Of a stretch of DNA of 64,000 bases, positions 1 through 8,633 are shown piece by piece (position 1 is the stretch's first letter; every line of letters starts with the position of its first letter). Source of the stretch: CAYLNL01 sp964385175 (GTDB taxonomy: Bacteria; Bacteroidota; Bacteroidia; Flavobacteriales; Flavobacteriaceae). Location: assembly GCA_964385175.1 (NCBI GenBank), contig CAYLNL010000001.1, forward strand, positions 186,001-250,000. The letters run 5' to 3'. Below the pieces are notes generated by a model. It was not told the origin of the DNA and made no database searches. It saw only the letters and a list, made by a program, of their open reading frames with translations. The translations under genes were made by a program, and so were the position numbers.

Positions 1-1438
1 TGCCGCCAAACTACCTCCTTTTACTATTGAAGATGAAACCGATGGAGGTGAAGACCTCCGCATGAAATATCGCTATTTAGATATTCGCCGAAACCCCGTA
101 AAAAACAATCTTATTTTTCGGCACCAGGTTGCTATGGAAACCCGCGCCTACCTGGCTGCTAATGATTTTATAGAGGTAGAAACCCCCTACCTTATAAAAT
201 CTACTCCCGAGGGCGCCCGCGATTTTGTGGTGCCCTCGCGCCTGCACACAGGAGAGTTTTATGCACTCCCCCAATCTCCTCAAACGTTTAAACAATTATT
301 AATGGTAGCGGGCATGGATAGGTATTTCCAAATTGTACGCTGTTTTCGGGATGAGGATTTGCGGGCAGACCGCCAGCCAGAGTTTACGCAGATAGATTGT
401 GAGATGGCTTTTGTGGAGCAAAACGATATTTTAACTATGTTCGAAGGGCTGTTGCGCCATTTACTTATAACTATCCGGGGAGTAAATCTGGGTGCATTTC
501 CGAGAATAACCTACGAGGAGGCGATGCAAAAATATGGAAGCGATAAACCGGATATTCGGTTTGGAATGACGTTTTGTGAATTGAATGAGGTAGCGAAGCA
601 CCGGGATTTTGCCCTATTTAATGAGGTGCAATTGGTGGTAGGAATAGCGGTTCCGGGAGGCGCTTCTTATACCCGTAAAGAAATAGATGCACTAACAGAT
701 TGGGTGAAACGCCCCCAGGTAGGCGCTTCGGGTTTAGTTTATGTAAGATGTCTTGAAGATGGCACGTATAAATCGTCTGTCGATAAATTTTATACGGAAG
801 AAGACCTGGCTCAGTGGGCGAAAAGTATGGGCGCTAAACCGGGGGATATACTTTTAATTCTCTCTGGGGAAACCCATAAAACCCGCCTCCGCTTAGGAGC
901 TTTGCGAATGGAACTGGCGCAGCGCATGGGCTTGCGCAAGCCCGATGTGTTTGCGGCTTTGTGGGTAGTAGATTTTCCGTTATTGGAGTGGGATGAAGCT
1001 ACGCAGCGTTTCCACGCTATGCACCACCCCTTCACGGCGCCCAAGCCAGAGGAGGTGGCTTTGCTGGAAACCGCCCCGGGGACTGTAAAGGCAAATGCGT
1101 ATGATTTGGTGCTCAATGGGAATGAAATAGGAGGCGGTTCCATACGAATTCACGATAAAGCGCTGCAAAGTCGTCTTTTCTCGCTTCTTGGCTTCACTCC
1201 TGCGCAGGCAGAGGCGCAATTCGGGTTTTTAATGAACGCATTCCAGTATGGCGCTCCGCCCCATGGCGGTATTGCCTTCGGGTTAGACCGCCTTACCGCT
1301 ATTTTGGGAGGGCAGGAAACCATCCGGGATTTTATTGCCTTTCCTAAAAATAATGCCGGGCGCGATGTAATGATAAACGCTCCTTCTCTTATTGATGAGG
1401 AACAGTTGCGGGAGCTGCATTTGCAAATTGATAGATGA
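1..1438 (+). CDS. aspS: Aspartate--tRNA ligase, 3' part (5' end outside window)
   Basis: Charges tRNA(Asp) with aspartate in the cytoplasm. The frame is open from base 2, before the ATG at 62, so that ATG is internal and the N-terminal anticodon-binding OB fold lies outside the window. About 478 residues are visible of a family length near 590. Class II motif 2 (FRDEDLRADRQPEF) is near 343-384 and motif 3 (GIAFGLDRL) near 1267-1293. The bacterial GAD insertion lies between them, and the bacterial tail with FPKNNAGRD is present. The stop overlaps the next ATG as ATGA, so the small gene behind it is probably co-translated. Identity is secure from motifs 2 and 3 and the bacterial C-terminus. Confidence 0.97.
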   Translation, partial: AAKLPPFTIEDETDGGEDLRMKYRYLDIRRNPVKNNLIFRHQVAMETRAYLAANDFIEVETPYLIKSTPEGARDFVVPSRLHTGEFYALPQSPQTFKQLLMVAGMDRYFQIVRCFRDEDLRADRQPEFTQIDCEMAFVEQNDILTMFEGLLRHLLITIRGVNLGAFPRITYEEAMQKYGSDKPDIRFGMTFCELNEVAKHRDFALFNEVQLVVGIAVPGGASYTRKEIDALTDWVKRPQVGASGLVYVRCLEDGTYKSSVDKFYTEEDLAQWAKSMGAKPGDILLILSGETHKTRLRLGALRMELAQRMGLRKPDVFAALWVVDFPLLEWDEATQRFHAMHHPFTAPKPEEVALLETAPGTVKANAYDLVLNGNEIGGGSIRIHDKALQSRLFSLLGFTPAQAEAQFGFLMNAFQYGAPPHGGIAFGLDRLTAILGGQETIRDFIAFPKNNAGRDVMINAPSLIDEEQLRELHLQIDR

Positions 1439-1650
1439 AAACAAGTATAAAAATTTTAGCTATTGCTGTTGTAGCGGCTATCGCTACAGGCTACTTTTTT
1501 AAAAGCCGTGATTATACCTTAACCGGCGACCGTATTATTGGAATAGCTATCCTGGCGCTTGCCTTTATAGTGATGCCGCTTTTTATTTTTTACCGGTACA
1601 GGAATAAGAAAGTTAGCGATTATTTTTTTCGCCCTAAAAAAAGAGAATAA
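1435..1650 (+). CDS. Small two-helix membrane protein, unknown function
   Basis: A 71-residue protein whose ATG overlaps the aspS stop codon by four bases, which is the best evidence that it is a real, co-translated gene. Two hydrophobic segments (about residues 5-22 and 33-53) are separated by a short polar stretch. The end is strongly basic and would stay in the cytoplasm. No catalytic motif is visible and I do not recognise the family. The link with aspS is positional only. Confidence 0.65.
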   Translation: MKTSIKILAIAVVAAIATGYFFKSRDYTLTGDRIIGIAILALAFIVMPLFIFYRYRNKKVSDYFFRPKKRE

Positions 1651-1833
1651 GATAGGGAAGGGGTAAGGAATAGGCAGAAGTTAAATTTCCAAAGAAAATC
1701 TATAGGACTTCCCTACTTTCAGGCAGATAAAGGCAAATATGGGTGTAATCTCGAGAGGCGGCAGCGGCGCCCTCATTTTTCTATATATCTCAATCGCCGG
1801 GAAATCAAGAAGAGCCACACCCAGGCAAAGTGG

Positions 1834-2727
1834 TTAGTTTTTCGAAAACTCCGGTGCCTTTTGGCGGTGCTTCCATCGGTTGTGCGTCCAGAAATAATAG
1901 GCGGGCTGGGCTTTAATTTGTTCTTCCAACATATTGAAAAACCTGTCGGTAATTACAAAATCTTCTAATTTGGCGGGTGTTTCAGTAATCACTTTAAAAG
2001 TCGTTTCATAGTAACCCCGCCCTACCTTATCAATATGGAGATACATAACCACATGGTCTAACTTTTTTGCCAACAGTTCAGCGCCTGTAAAAACCGGGGT
2101 GATGGTGCCCATAAAAGAACGCCAGTAAATGGCTTTTTTGGGGCTGGGCGACTGGTCGCTGGCAAAACCATAAATGCCTAATATGCCTTCTTCTTTGTGT
2201 TGTATTAGGGTAGCAATAGTTTCTTTGCGGGGAATAAGGGTAACATTGTGCCGCATGCGTATTTTTTGCACCATACGGTCAAAATATTTATTAGAGAGGG
2301 GCATATATACCACAAAACCCCTGTGTTTAATGTGTTTTCCCAGCGACAGCATCCACTCCCAGCTGGCATAATGCCCGCATAGGAGAATGATGCTACGATT
2401 GCCTGTTTCATATTTCCTGAGAACGTCTATATTTTTAAATATAAAGCGCTTTTCCATTGTGGCTTGGGAAATGCGTAACGATTTTATCATTTCTAAAAAA
2501 ATATCACAGAAATGGCGATAGAATGAGCGTTCTGTTTTTCTTATTTTTTTAAGGGATGCCTGGGGAAATACTAATTGAAGATTGCGCCGCACTACTTTCC
2601 TGCGGTAGCGTATGCCATAATAGATAATGAGAAATACGGCATCTGAAAATAGATATAATAGCCGAAACGGAAGCGATGCAATGAGCCAGAGAAATGGATA
2701 TACGAGTATAAAAACAAGCCACTGCAT
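1834..2727 (-). CDS. LpxL/HtrB-type lysophospholipid acyltransferase
   Basis: 297 residues. An N-terminal membrane anchor (about 1-38) is followed by a basic patch and the HX4E acyltransferase motif in HYASWEWM (His119, Glu124). In this family the motif transfers an acyl chain to a lipid A precursor at the inner membrane face. Length and anchor match lipid A biosynthesis acyltransferases of Bacteroidota. Substrate cannot be read from sequence; ornithine or other aminolipid acylation is an alternative. It is a single gene between convergent and same-strand neighbours, with no lipid A gene visible nearby. Confidence 0.85.
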   Translation of the reverse strand: MQWLVFILVYPFLWLIASLPFRLLYLFSDAVFLIIYYGIRYRRKVVRRNLQLVFPQASLKKIRKTERSFYRHFCDIFLEMIKSLRISQATMEKRFIFKNIDVLRKYETGNRSIILLCGHYASWEWMLSLGKHIKHRGFVVYMPLSNKYFDRMVQKIRMRHNVTLIPRKETIATLIQHKEEGILGIYGFASDQSPSPKKAIYWRSFMGTITPVFTGAELLAKKLDHVVMYLHIDKVGRGYYETTFKVITETPAKLEDFVITDRFFNMLEEQIKAQPAYYFWTHNRWKHRQKAPEFSKN

Positions 2728-2905
2728 AGAATTTTTTACGTTGATGGTATGGGTGGGTGTTATTGTTTTATAGTTAGAGTTGAGTTACAAAAGTACGCAA
2801 CTATTTTATAGGGATATGTTTTTTTGGGGAGTTTTGAAATAGTTGAGTTGAGAAATAGGCCGGTTGCGTTTTTTAGAAAGCGTTGTTTTGCAGGTTTTCA
2901 TTCTT

Positions 2906-5596
2906 TTACAAAACATACTTCACTCCCAGCATCACATAGCGGGGTTGCACCCGGTACTGGGAGGTGGTGGTGTACAGGTCTGTAAAAGAATCCTGGTTGA
3001 GAGAGGTGGTGTTGAGCAGGTTGGTGGCTTTGAGGCTATACTCCCATTTACTATCTTTTTTCTGGTAAGACAAATCGGCATTCAAAAAATCATATTCATT
3101 ATCTACAGAGTTGTCTTTTGATAGGAAATGGTAATAATTGTAATCGGCGGTAAAGATACATCCCTTCAAGAAGGCGGCGTCTAATTTCAGGAAGGGTTTA
3201 TGAGTGTAGTTGGTAGTTAAAGCGCCCCCGTTATTGTAGCTATTTATACTATAATTGTACCCGGCTGTGAGGTTGGGGGCTTTTTTAAAACGGCTGGCAA
3301 AAGACAGTTCGTAGTTTTGGGTGAGGGAGGTTGAAATGCGCCTTTCTAAATTTACAGTATTGTTTAAACGGGAATAGGCGAGGTTGCTTTGGGCGCCTGT
3401 TTTTATTTTTCCAAAAGTACGCTCAAACCTGCCGGAAGCAGAAAATACGTTGTCCTGAAAATTAGAATTTACAGTGGTGTTTATGAGATTGATGCCTTCC
3501 AGCAGGGTATTGCTCTTAAAATCGTCTATGCGTTTGCTGTAGGAAAGGGAGGCGAATAGGTTGGTGTAATTAAACATATTAAAGTTGAAATAGTTGAGAG
3601 ATAGGTTGTGGTACAAAGCGCTTTCTAAGTCCCTGTTTCCCTGGTAGAGGCTATTATAATTATTGAATATGTAGCCGGAGGCAAAACGGCTAACATCTGT
3701 AAAAGAACGGGTTATGGAGTAATTGAACCGAATGTTTTCTGATTTTTTAAGCTGGAGGTTTATAAACATATCGGGTGCCAGGTTAAACAAGTTATCTGAA
3801 ACAGCAGCGCCCAATTGTGTATTGACAGCCTGATAAGTGTGTATGGTAAAGCCGGGATTGAAGGTAAAAATTCCCGAAATTACTTTGTAATGAAACCCGG
3901 CATATACATCGGTAAAACGATAGGTAACATGGTTGTTCAAGGTTTCATCGGGAAAATATAAGCGAGAGGAGTCGTCTAAAATTTGAAAAATAGCGGAGTT
4001 GAAGCGCTGGCGACTCCAGGTGCCGCCGAGTGTAAAATTAAGGTGGCTTTTGGGGTTGGTTATCCAATAATAATCTATTTTAGATTCTATTTTGCTGGTT
4101 TTTACCCGCCGTAATTGGTTGAGGTTATAGTTGCTCTGGCTGTTATCTGCCGGAATAATGCCGGCGAAGGGTTGTTCTTCGCGGATGGCATTATAAAAGG
4201 GGTCTTCGTCCTGGTATAAATATTGAGATTCCAGGGCAAAAATGTTTTTTTCATCCAGGGTATAATAGGCATTGGCATTTTGATTTACGGAAACAGGTTG
4301 TTGTAACCGTTCTTCATGGATGGTATCGGTATCAGTATCGGTAACCGATAGTACATCGGTTTGCTCTGCCTGGTCAGAGGTTTTCAGCAACGCATCATAG
4401 TCTAACTGGAAACCGGTATGGGGTTTATAAGAGGAGCTAATTTTAGCTAATCCTAAGTGGCTGTTTTGGCGGGTACGGGTAAGGGCGTCTTCTTCAATCC
4501 CGGGCGCGCCGTCATTTTCATCTGTAAACCGGCGAATACGGGTTTCTTCAAGATAGGTTTTTGAGTAGGAGTAAATGGCGAACCCGCTTATGTCTAAGGT
4601 TTTCAGGGGGGCGTAGCTAAAATTGGCCGCCCCGAATTTGGTGTCTATTTCCTTAGCGCGGTTGTTCTGTAAAAGCGATATACCAAGATTGTTAGAAGAA
4701 GTAGTAAAAGAAGTGCCCGCCCTGCGGTTAAGGTTTTGGAAACCACCGGTGAAGTTGAAATAATCGCGCGAGGTGAATGGCAATTCCCCGATGTTATTCA
4801 GGTCGGTAATTACATTCAGGCTGGTTTTGGGGCTGTAGTAGAAAACTTTTGGGTGGGTGAGGTAACGCTCATCTAAACCAGCCGCCGCCGCAATTTCGCC
4901 AAACCAAAACTTCTTTTTGCCTTCTTTTAGCTTAATATTCAGGGCTACATTGTCTTCATTATTGGCAATGCTTCGCATCTGGGATACTTCGTTATAGTTG
5001 CGCAGCACCTCTACTTTATCTACCGCATTGGCAGGAATATTTTTAGATGCCAGTTTAGAATCGCCGTCAAAAAAATCTTTCCCTTCAACCATTACCTTCG
5101 ATACTTTCTTGCCCTCTACTTCTATTTCGCCTTCCGCATTCACTTCTACCCCGGGTAGCTTTTTTAGCACATCTTCCAGTTTTTTCTCCGTGCCGCTCAC
5201 AAAAGAATCAGAGTTATACACAATAGTATCGCCTTTTATGGTTACCGGCATTTCATGGGTAACTTCTACTTCGCTTAGGTTGTTAGGGGCTTCTTCCAGC
5301 ACTACATCGCGCACGCCGTTGTCAGTAAGAAGTATGGGAAATTCTACGGTTTTAAACCCTAAGAAACTAATTTTTATGGTGTAGTTTTTTTCTTTTTTAA
5401 GTTGAAGTTGGTATAGCCCATTGGCATTGGTAATTCCAAAAGCCTCCAGGTTATTGGTTTCTTGTTCTATAGCGATGACATTAACGGTTTCTATGGGGTT
5501 GCCAATGCTGTCTTTCACGGTTCCCCTCAGTGTGGCGTTTTGGGAAAAGGAAACCAGGGGAATGAACAGTAAAAAGATGTAAAGAGCCGCTCTCAT
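2906..5596 (-). CDS. TonB-receptor-like outer membrane beta-barrel protein
   Basis: 896 residues with a signal peptide (about 1-19, ending SFSQ). Next comes a carboxypeptidase-regulatory-like beta-sandwich (about 20-100) and a plug-like domain including LEDVLKKLPGVEV and VMVEGKDFFDG. A long, aromatic-rich stretch ending in VMLGVKYVL, as expected for a C-terminal beta-strand, forms the barrel. This is the Bacteroidota outer membrane barrel family related to TonB-dependent receptors. It lies 20 bases downstream of a GLPGLI gene on the same strand, a pairing seen often in this phylum. The substrate is unknown; no SusD partner is present, which argues against a standard glycan-import locus. Confidence 0.88.
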   Translation of the reverse strand: MRAALYIFLLFIPLVSFSQNATLRGTVKDSIGNPIETVNVIAIEQETNNLEAFGITNANGLYQLQLKKEKNYTIKISFLGFKTVEFPILLTDNGVRDVVLEEAPNNLSEVEVTHEMPVTIKGDTIVYNSDSFVSGTEKKLEDVLKKLPGVEVNAEGEIEVEGKKVSKVMVEGKDFFDGDSKLASKNIPANAVDKVEVLRNYNEVSQMRSIANNEDNVALNIKLKEGKKKFWFGEIAAAAGLDERYLTHPKVFYYSPKTSLNVITDLNNIGELPFTSRDYFNFTGGFQNLNRRAGTSFTTSSNNLGISLLQNNRAKEIDTKFGAANFSYAPLKTLDISGFAIYSYSKTYLEETRIRRFTDENDGAPGIEEDALTRTRQNSHLGLAKISSSYKPHTGFQLDYDALLKTSDQAEQTDVLSVTDTDTDTIHEERLQQPVSVNQNANAYYTLDEKNIFALESQYLYQDEDPFYNAIREEQPFAGIIPADNSQSNYNLNQLRRVKTSKIESKIDYYWITNPKSHLNFTLGGTWSRQRFNSAIFQILDDSSRLYFPDETLNNHVTYRFTDVYAGFHYKVISGIFTFNPGFTIHTYQAVNTQLGAAVSDNLFNLAPDMFINLQLKKSENIRFNYSITRSFTDVSRFASGYIFNNYNSLYQGNRDLESALYHNLSLNYFNFNMFNYTNLFASLSYSKRIDDFKSNTLLEGINLINTTVNSNFQDNVFSASGRFERTFGKIKTGAQSNLAYSRLNNTVNLERRISTSLTQNYELSFASRFKKAPNLTAGYNYSINSYNNGGALTTNYTHKPFLKLDAAFLKGCIFTADYNYYHFLSKDNSVDNEYDFLNADLSYQKKDSKWEYSLKATNLLNTTSLNQDSFTDLYTTTSQYRVQPRYVMLGVKYVL

Positions 5597-5616
5597 GCTG
5601 TTGAAACTATTAAAAA

Positions 5617-6501
5617 CTACCCCCCGATGCGTAACTGGGTTGTGCCTCCACGGCCTCCCTTGCTTTGGTACATTTCGCGCATCTCTTCCATTTTTTTCAC
5701 CATAATTTCGTTATATTCTTTCTGGGTTATCTCTTTTCCTTTGGCAGGGGCTTCTATGGTTTCTTTTTCTTTGGGGTTCATTACAATTTTAGAACACAAA
5801 ATGGTGGTGCGGTCTGCATTTATCTCCAAGATTAAGCCGGGCAACCCCCAGTATTCCCCGGGTCCTTGGCTCACCGGGATAGAGGGGGTGTACCAGGCAG
5901 TTACGGTAATTTCTTTGGGAACTTCTACCTCGCTGAAGGGAGAATGGCTTTTGGCGGTATCTTTCACGGCTTCTTCCTTTCCCTCTTTGCCTTGTGGGCG
6001 CTGGCGCATGCTCCGGAAATCCATCTTATCAACAGATTTTACGGCAGTGGCTTTGTAGCAGGTGTAACTACCTATTTGCTTGGTTTCGTTTTCCAGTTTC
6101 CATTTTAATTTGGGAAGGGAGTCTTTGATGAGGAAGTTTTTCCCGAACATCTCCCGCTGGTCATAATACAAGCCTTGCTTAATGTCTTTGTAGTATTGCC
6201 CGCTTGAAAACCCGCCCATAAACATAACCGCCCCGGCACCGCCCGAACCGGGGGTTTGCAGCTTTTCTTCTTCTTTATAGGTAGAGGCGGCTGTATTGAA
6301 GGTGAGGATATAGGTTTTTTCTAAGGCTTGTTTCAGGCGCTCTTGTATCATTTTTTTCTGCGCTTCCGAAATTTCGCGCCCTTCCATGTTAAGAGGTGCA
6401 TTGGTTTTGCTTTCGTAATAGGCTTTTCCCTGGAAATCTTGCGACTGTAGGGCAAGGGGCAGGATTGCCAACGCTAATAGGATGTTTATTTTTTTCATCA
6501 C
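5617..6501 (-). CDS. GLPGLI family secreted protein
   Basis: 294 residues with a signal peptide (about 1-20, ending LALQSQ). The family signature is literal: YWGLPGLILEI lies near residue 220, in a region that also has the usual YTPSIPVSQGPGEYWG lead-in. Charged low-complexity stretches (EGKEEAVKD, KEKETIEAPAKGKE) are inserted around it, and the tail is Gly/Arg-rich. Function in the family is unknown. Its close coupling to the outer membrane barrel downstream suggests an envelope role. The 365 bases upstream carry no gene. Confidence 0.9.
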   Translation of the reverse strand: MMKKINILLALAILPLALQSQDFQGKAYYESKTNAPLNMEGREISEAQKKMIQERLKQALEKTYILTFNTAASTYKEEEKLQTPGSGGAGAVMFMGGFSSGQYYKDIKQGLYYDQREMFGKNFLIKDSLPKLKWKLENETKQIGSYTCYKATAVKSVDKMDFRSMRQRPQGKEGKEEAVKDTAKSHSPFSEVEVPKEITVTAWYTPSIPVSQGPGEYWGLPGLILEINADRTTILCSKIVMNPKEKETIEAPAKGKEITQKEYNEIMVKKMEEMREMYQSKGGRGGTTQLRIGG

Positions 6502-6866
6502 TCAGGTATTTTAACTGAAATAACTACAAATAACGCAAATTCAATTTATATAAAGAAGGGTTGTTGAAATAGCAGGGAGATATTTTTAACATTTTTTAAC
6601 GATTGTCAAAGAATATCTGCTCATCGAAAACTATAAAGGTAAGAAAGATAAGATGTTTAAAAAACCGTCACGGGGACTGAAAAGTTACGTGAGCGGAAGG
6701 TAGTGTTTCGGGCGGTTGAAGGGTTTTGTATTTTAAAGGGGGCGGGGGCGAATATGGTTTCCCGCTGCACAGTTGAAAGACGAGATGTAGCATTTCCTTT
6801 GGAAAGAGCGGATGATTGGGCTAAAATGAACTTTTTTGGGTATGTTTGCTTTTATTTTTATAGCTG
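6502..6866. other. Gene-free divergent region
   Basis: 365 bases between the GLPGLI gene (leftward) and the secreted protein gene (rightward). I see no convincing coding frame, tRNA or repeat. A run of G-rich sequence near 6740-6755 and the TATGTTTG box at 6841 are the only features that stand out; promoters for both directions are expected here. Confidence 0.6.
6841..6848 (+). promoter_or_regulatory. Candidate -7 box TATGTTTG
   Basis: Exact match to the Bacteroidota -7 consensus TAnnTTTG, 18 bases before the ATG at 6867. A TTG at 6816-6818 could be the -33 element, though the 22-base spacer is slightly long. Confidence 0.45.
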
Positions 6867-7652
6867 ATGAGGTTGTTACTGCTGTTTTTTTTTCTTGGGG
6901 TTGGTATGAGCTGCGCCCAGCAGGTGGATGCTGTTTTTATCTCAAAACAGGCTCTTGTGGCAAACAGGTTTGCAGGGGCAGACGATTTTGGAAATCTCTA
7001 CTATGTGAAAGATGCTGTTTTCTGCAAACAAGACGCTCAAAAAACACTGGTTTATAATAATCTTTCCCTCGGAGCCATAGGTGCTGTTGATTTGCTTAAC
7101 CCTTTGGAAATTACTCTTTTTTACCCGGATACCAATACGGCTGTGAAATTAGACAATACCTTAAACGAGATGTTGCAAATTAATTTTAACCAGGCGAGGG
7201 TGTTTAGAAATGTTCGCTATGCTACTACGGCGAATGATAAAAACCTGTGGATTTTTAATGCAGATTTGAATCAGCTGGAGTTGTTTAACTATCAAACACA
7301 AGAGGGAATGAGTATCCAGCAACCTCTTGATGAAATGGTGATAGCCCAGGTGAGCGACTATAATTTTTGCTGGCTCCTCACGGAACAGCGCCTCTTACAA
7401 TACAATGCCTATGGCGCTTTGCTGGCAACTATTCCGTTAAAAGGGTATGAGGCGCTTGCTAAAGATGGTAATTACCTGCTGTTGAAGAAAAATAATAACC
7501 TTTTTTTCCTGCAAGATGGAAAAGGGCAACCCGTTCGGTTGGAATTGCCTGAAATTATCGTCAAAGATTTTTCGTTAACCGGCGAGAACGTGTATCTTTA
7601 CGATGGAAAAAACTTGTATCACTATCATCTAATTATCCGTGAAAAAAACTAA
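6867..7652 (+). CDS. Secreted or lipid-anchored protein, possible beta-propeller
   Basis: 261 residues. A hydrophobic N-terminus ends in MSCAQQ, so it is exported; the Cys could be lipidated but the lipobox is imperfect. The remainder has repeated strand-like units with WIFNADLNQLELFNY, CWLLTEQRLLQYN, YLLLKKNNNLFFLQDG and VYLYDGKNLYHY, which resemble propeller blades. I do not recognise a named family. It overlaps the deoxynucleoside kinase gene by 14 bases, so the two are probably translationally coupled, although a periplasmic protein and a cytosolic kinase have no obvious joint function. Confidence 0.75.
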   Translation: MRLLLLFFFLGVGMSCAQQVDAVFISKQALVANRFAGADDFGNLYYVKDAVFCKQDAQKTLVYNNLSLGAIGAVDLLNPLEITLFYPDTNTAVKLDNTLNEMLQINFNQARVFRNVRYATTANDKNLWIFNADLNQLELFNYQTQEGMSIQQPLDEMVIAQVSDYNFCWLLTEQRLLQYNAYGALLATIPLKGYEALAKDGNYLLLKKNNNLFFLQDGKGQPVRLELPEIIVKDFSLTGENVYLYDGKNLYHYHLIIREKN

Positions 7653-8268
7653 TATACATGTTGCGGTGGCTGGCAATATTGGCGCCGGCAAAACTACGTT
7701 AACCGAATTGTTGGCGAAACACTATAAGTGGGAAGCTCATTTTGAAGATGTGGTGGACAACCCTTACCTGGACGATTTTTATACCCAGATGGAACGATGG
7801 AGTTTTAACCTGCAAATTTATTTTCTCAACAGTCGTTTTCGCCAGGTGCTGGACATACGCAACAGCGGGAAAAAAGTAATCCAGGACCGCACCATTTATG
7901 AAGATGCCCATATTTTTGCGCCTAACCTGCATGCTATGGGGCTTATGACCAGCCGCGACTACATGAATTATAAAGCCTTGTTCGATTTAATGGAGAACAT
8001 GCTGCAATCGCCCGATCTGCTTATCTATTTAAGAAGTTCTATTTCTAACCTTGTACAACAAATTCACAAGCGCGGCAGAGCCTATGAAAATTCTATTTCT
8101 ATAGATTACCTGAGCCGTTTAAATGAGCGGTATGAAACCTGGATACAGAACTATACCAAGGGAAATCTTCTTATTATTGATGTAGATACTATTAATTTTG
8201 TAGATAGTAAGGAAGATTTGGGGGAAGTTATTAGCCGTGTAGATTCCCAGCTTCACGGGTTGTTTTAA
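7639..8268 (+). CDS. Deoxynucleoside kinase
   Basis: 209 residues, GTG start at 7639 inside the preceding gene; this start gives an N-terminus directly before the P-loop GNIGAGKTT (residues 12-20), so it is preferred. The DRTIYEDAHIF segment holds the basic and acidic residues typical of the dNK/thymidylate-kinase-like fold, and RGRAYENSISIDYL forms the lid region. It phosphorylates deoxynucleosides for salvage, probably deoxyadenosine or deoxyguanosine by family resemblance; specificity is inferred. The stop shares one base with the next ATG (TAATG). Confidence 0.9.
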   Translation: MKKTNIHVAVAGNIGAGKTTLTELLAKHYKWEAHFEDVVDNPYLDDFYTQMERWSFNLQIYFLNSRFRQVLDIRNSGKKVIQDRTIYEDAHIFAPNLHAMGLMTSRDYMNYKALFDLMENMLQSPDLLIYLRSSISNLVQQIHKRGRAYENSISIDYLSRLNERYETWIQNYTKGNLLIIDVDTINFVDSKEDLGEVISRVDSQLHGLF

Positions 8269-8507
8269 TGGGAATGGGATTTACAGACTGGTTAGGCTTT
8301 TTGGGGGTTATGTTGCTGCTGGCTGCCTATTTTTTGACTTCGTTTAATTTTATCCGAACCAATAGCATTGTTTTTATGGCGCTCAACTGCATTGGCGCTG
8401 CCCTTGCCTGCGTGGCCTCTATTTTATTGCACTACCTGCCTTTTGTTATCCTGGAAGGAACCTGGTTTGTTATTGCCCTCGTTTCGTGGATAAAGAGGAA
8501 GGGTTAG
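8268..8507 (+). CDS. CBU_0592-type small membrane protein
   Basis: 79 residues, nearly all hydrophobic, with three predicted helices (about 6-26, 31-52, 55-75). The pattern DWLGFLGVMLLLAAYFL, then ALNCIGAALACVASIL, then FVILEGTWFVIALVSW fits the CBU_0592 membrane family as I know it; function unknown. Start and preceding stop share a base, so it is the third gene of a tight operon. Confidence 0.75.
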   Translation: MGMGFTDWLGFLGVMLLLAAYFLTSFNFIRTNSIVFMALNCIGAALACVASILLHYLPFVILEGTWFVIALVSWIKRKG

Positions 8508-8583
8508 TAGTGAGAATTCTTGCTTTTGCGTTCTTTGCAGTAAAAGATGAAATGAAGAAACAAAACAGGTAGTATTTTCAAAT

Positions 8584-8607
8584 AGCCGACGGTTTTAACC
8601 ACCGGCT
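8584..8607. terminator. Convergent terminator hairpin
   Basis: AGCCG and CGGCT arms enclose an inner GGTT/AACC stem with a symmetrical AC/AC internal loop. It is followed by TTAGTTTTG on the plus strand and lies between the convergent 8507 and 8634 gene ends, so it may act in both directions. Confidence 0.6.
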
Positions 8608-8633
8608 TAGTTTTGTATGTGTTAGATGCAGAT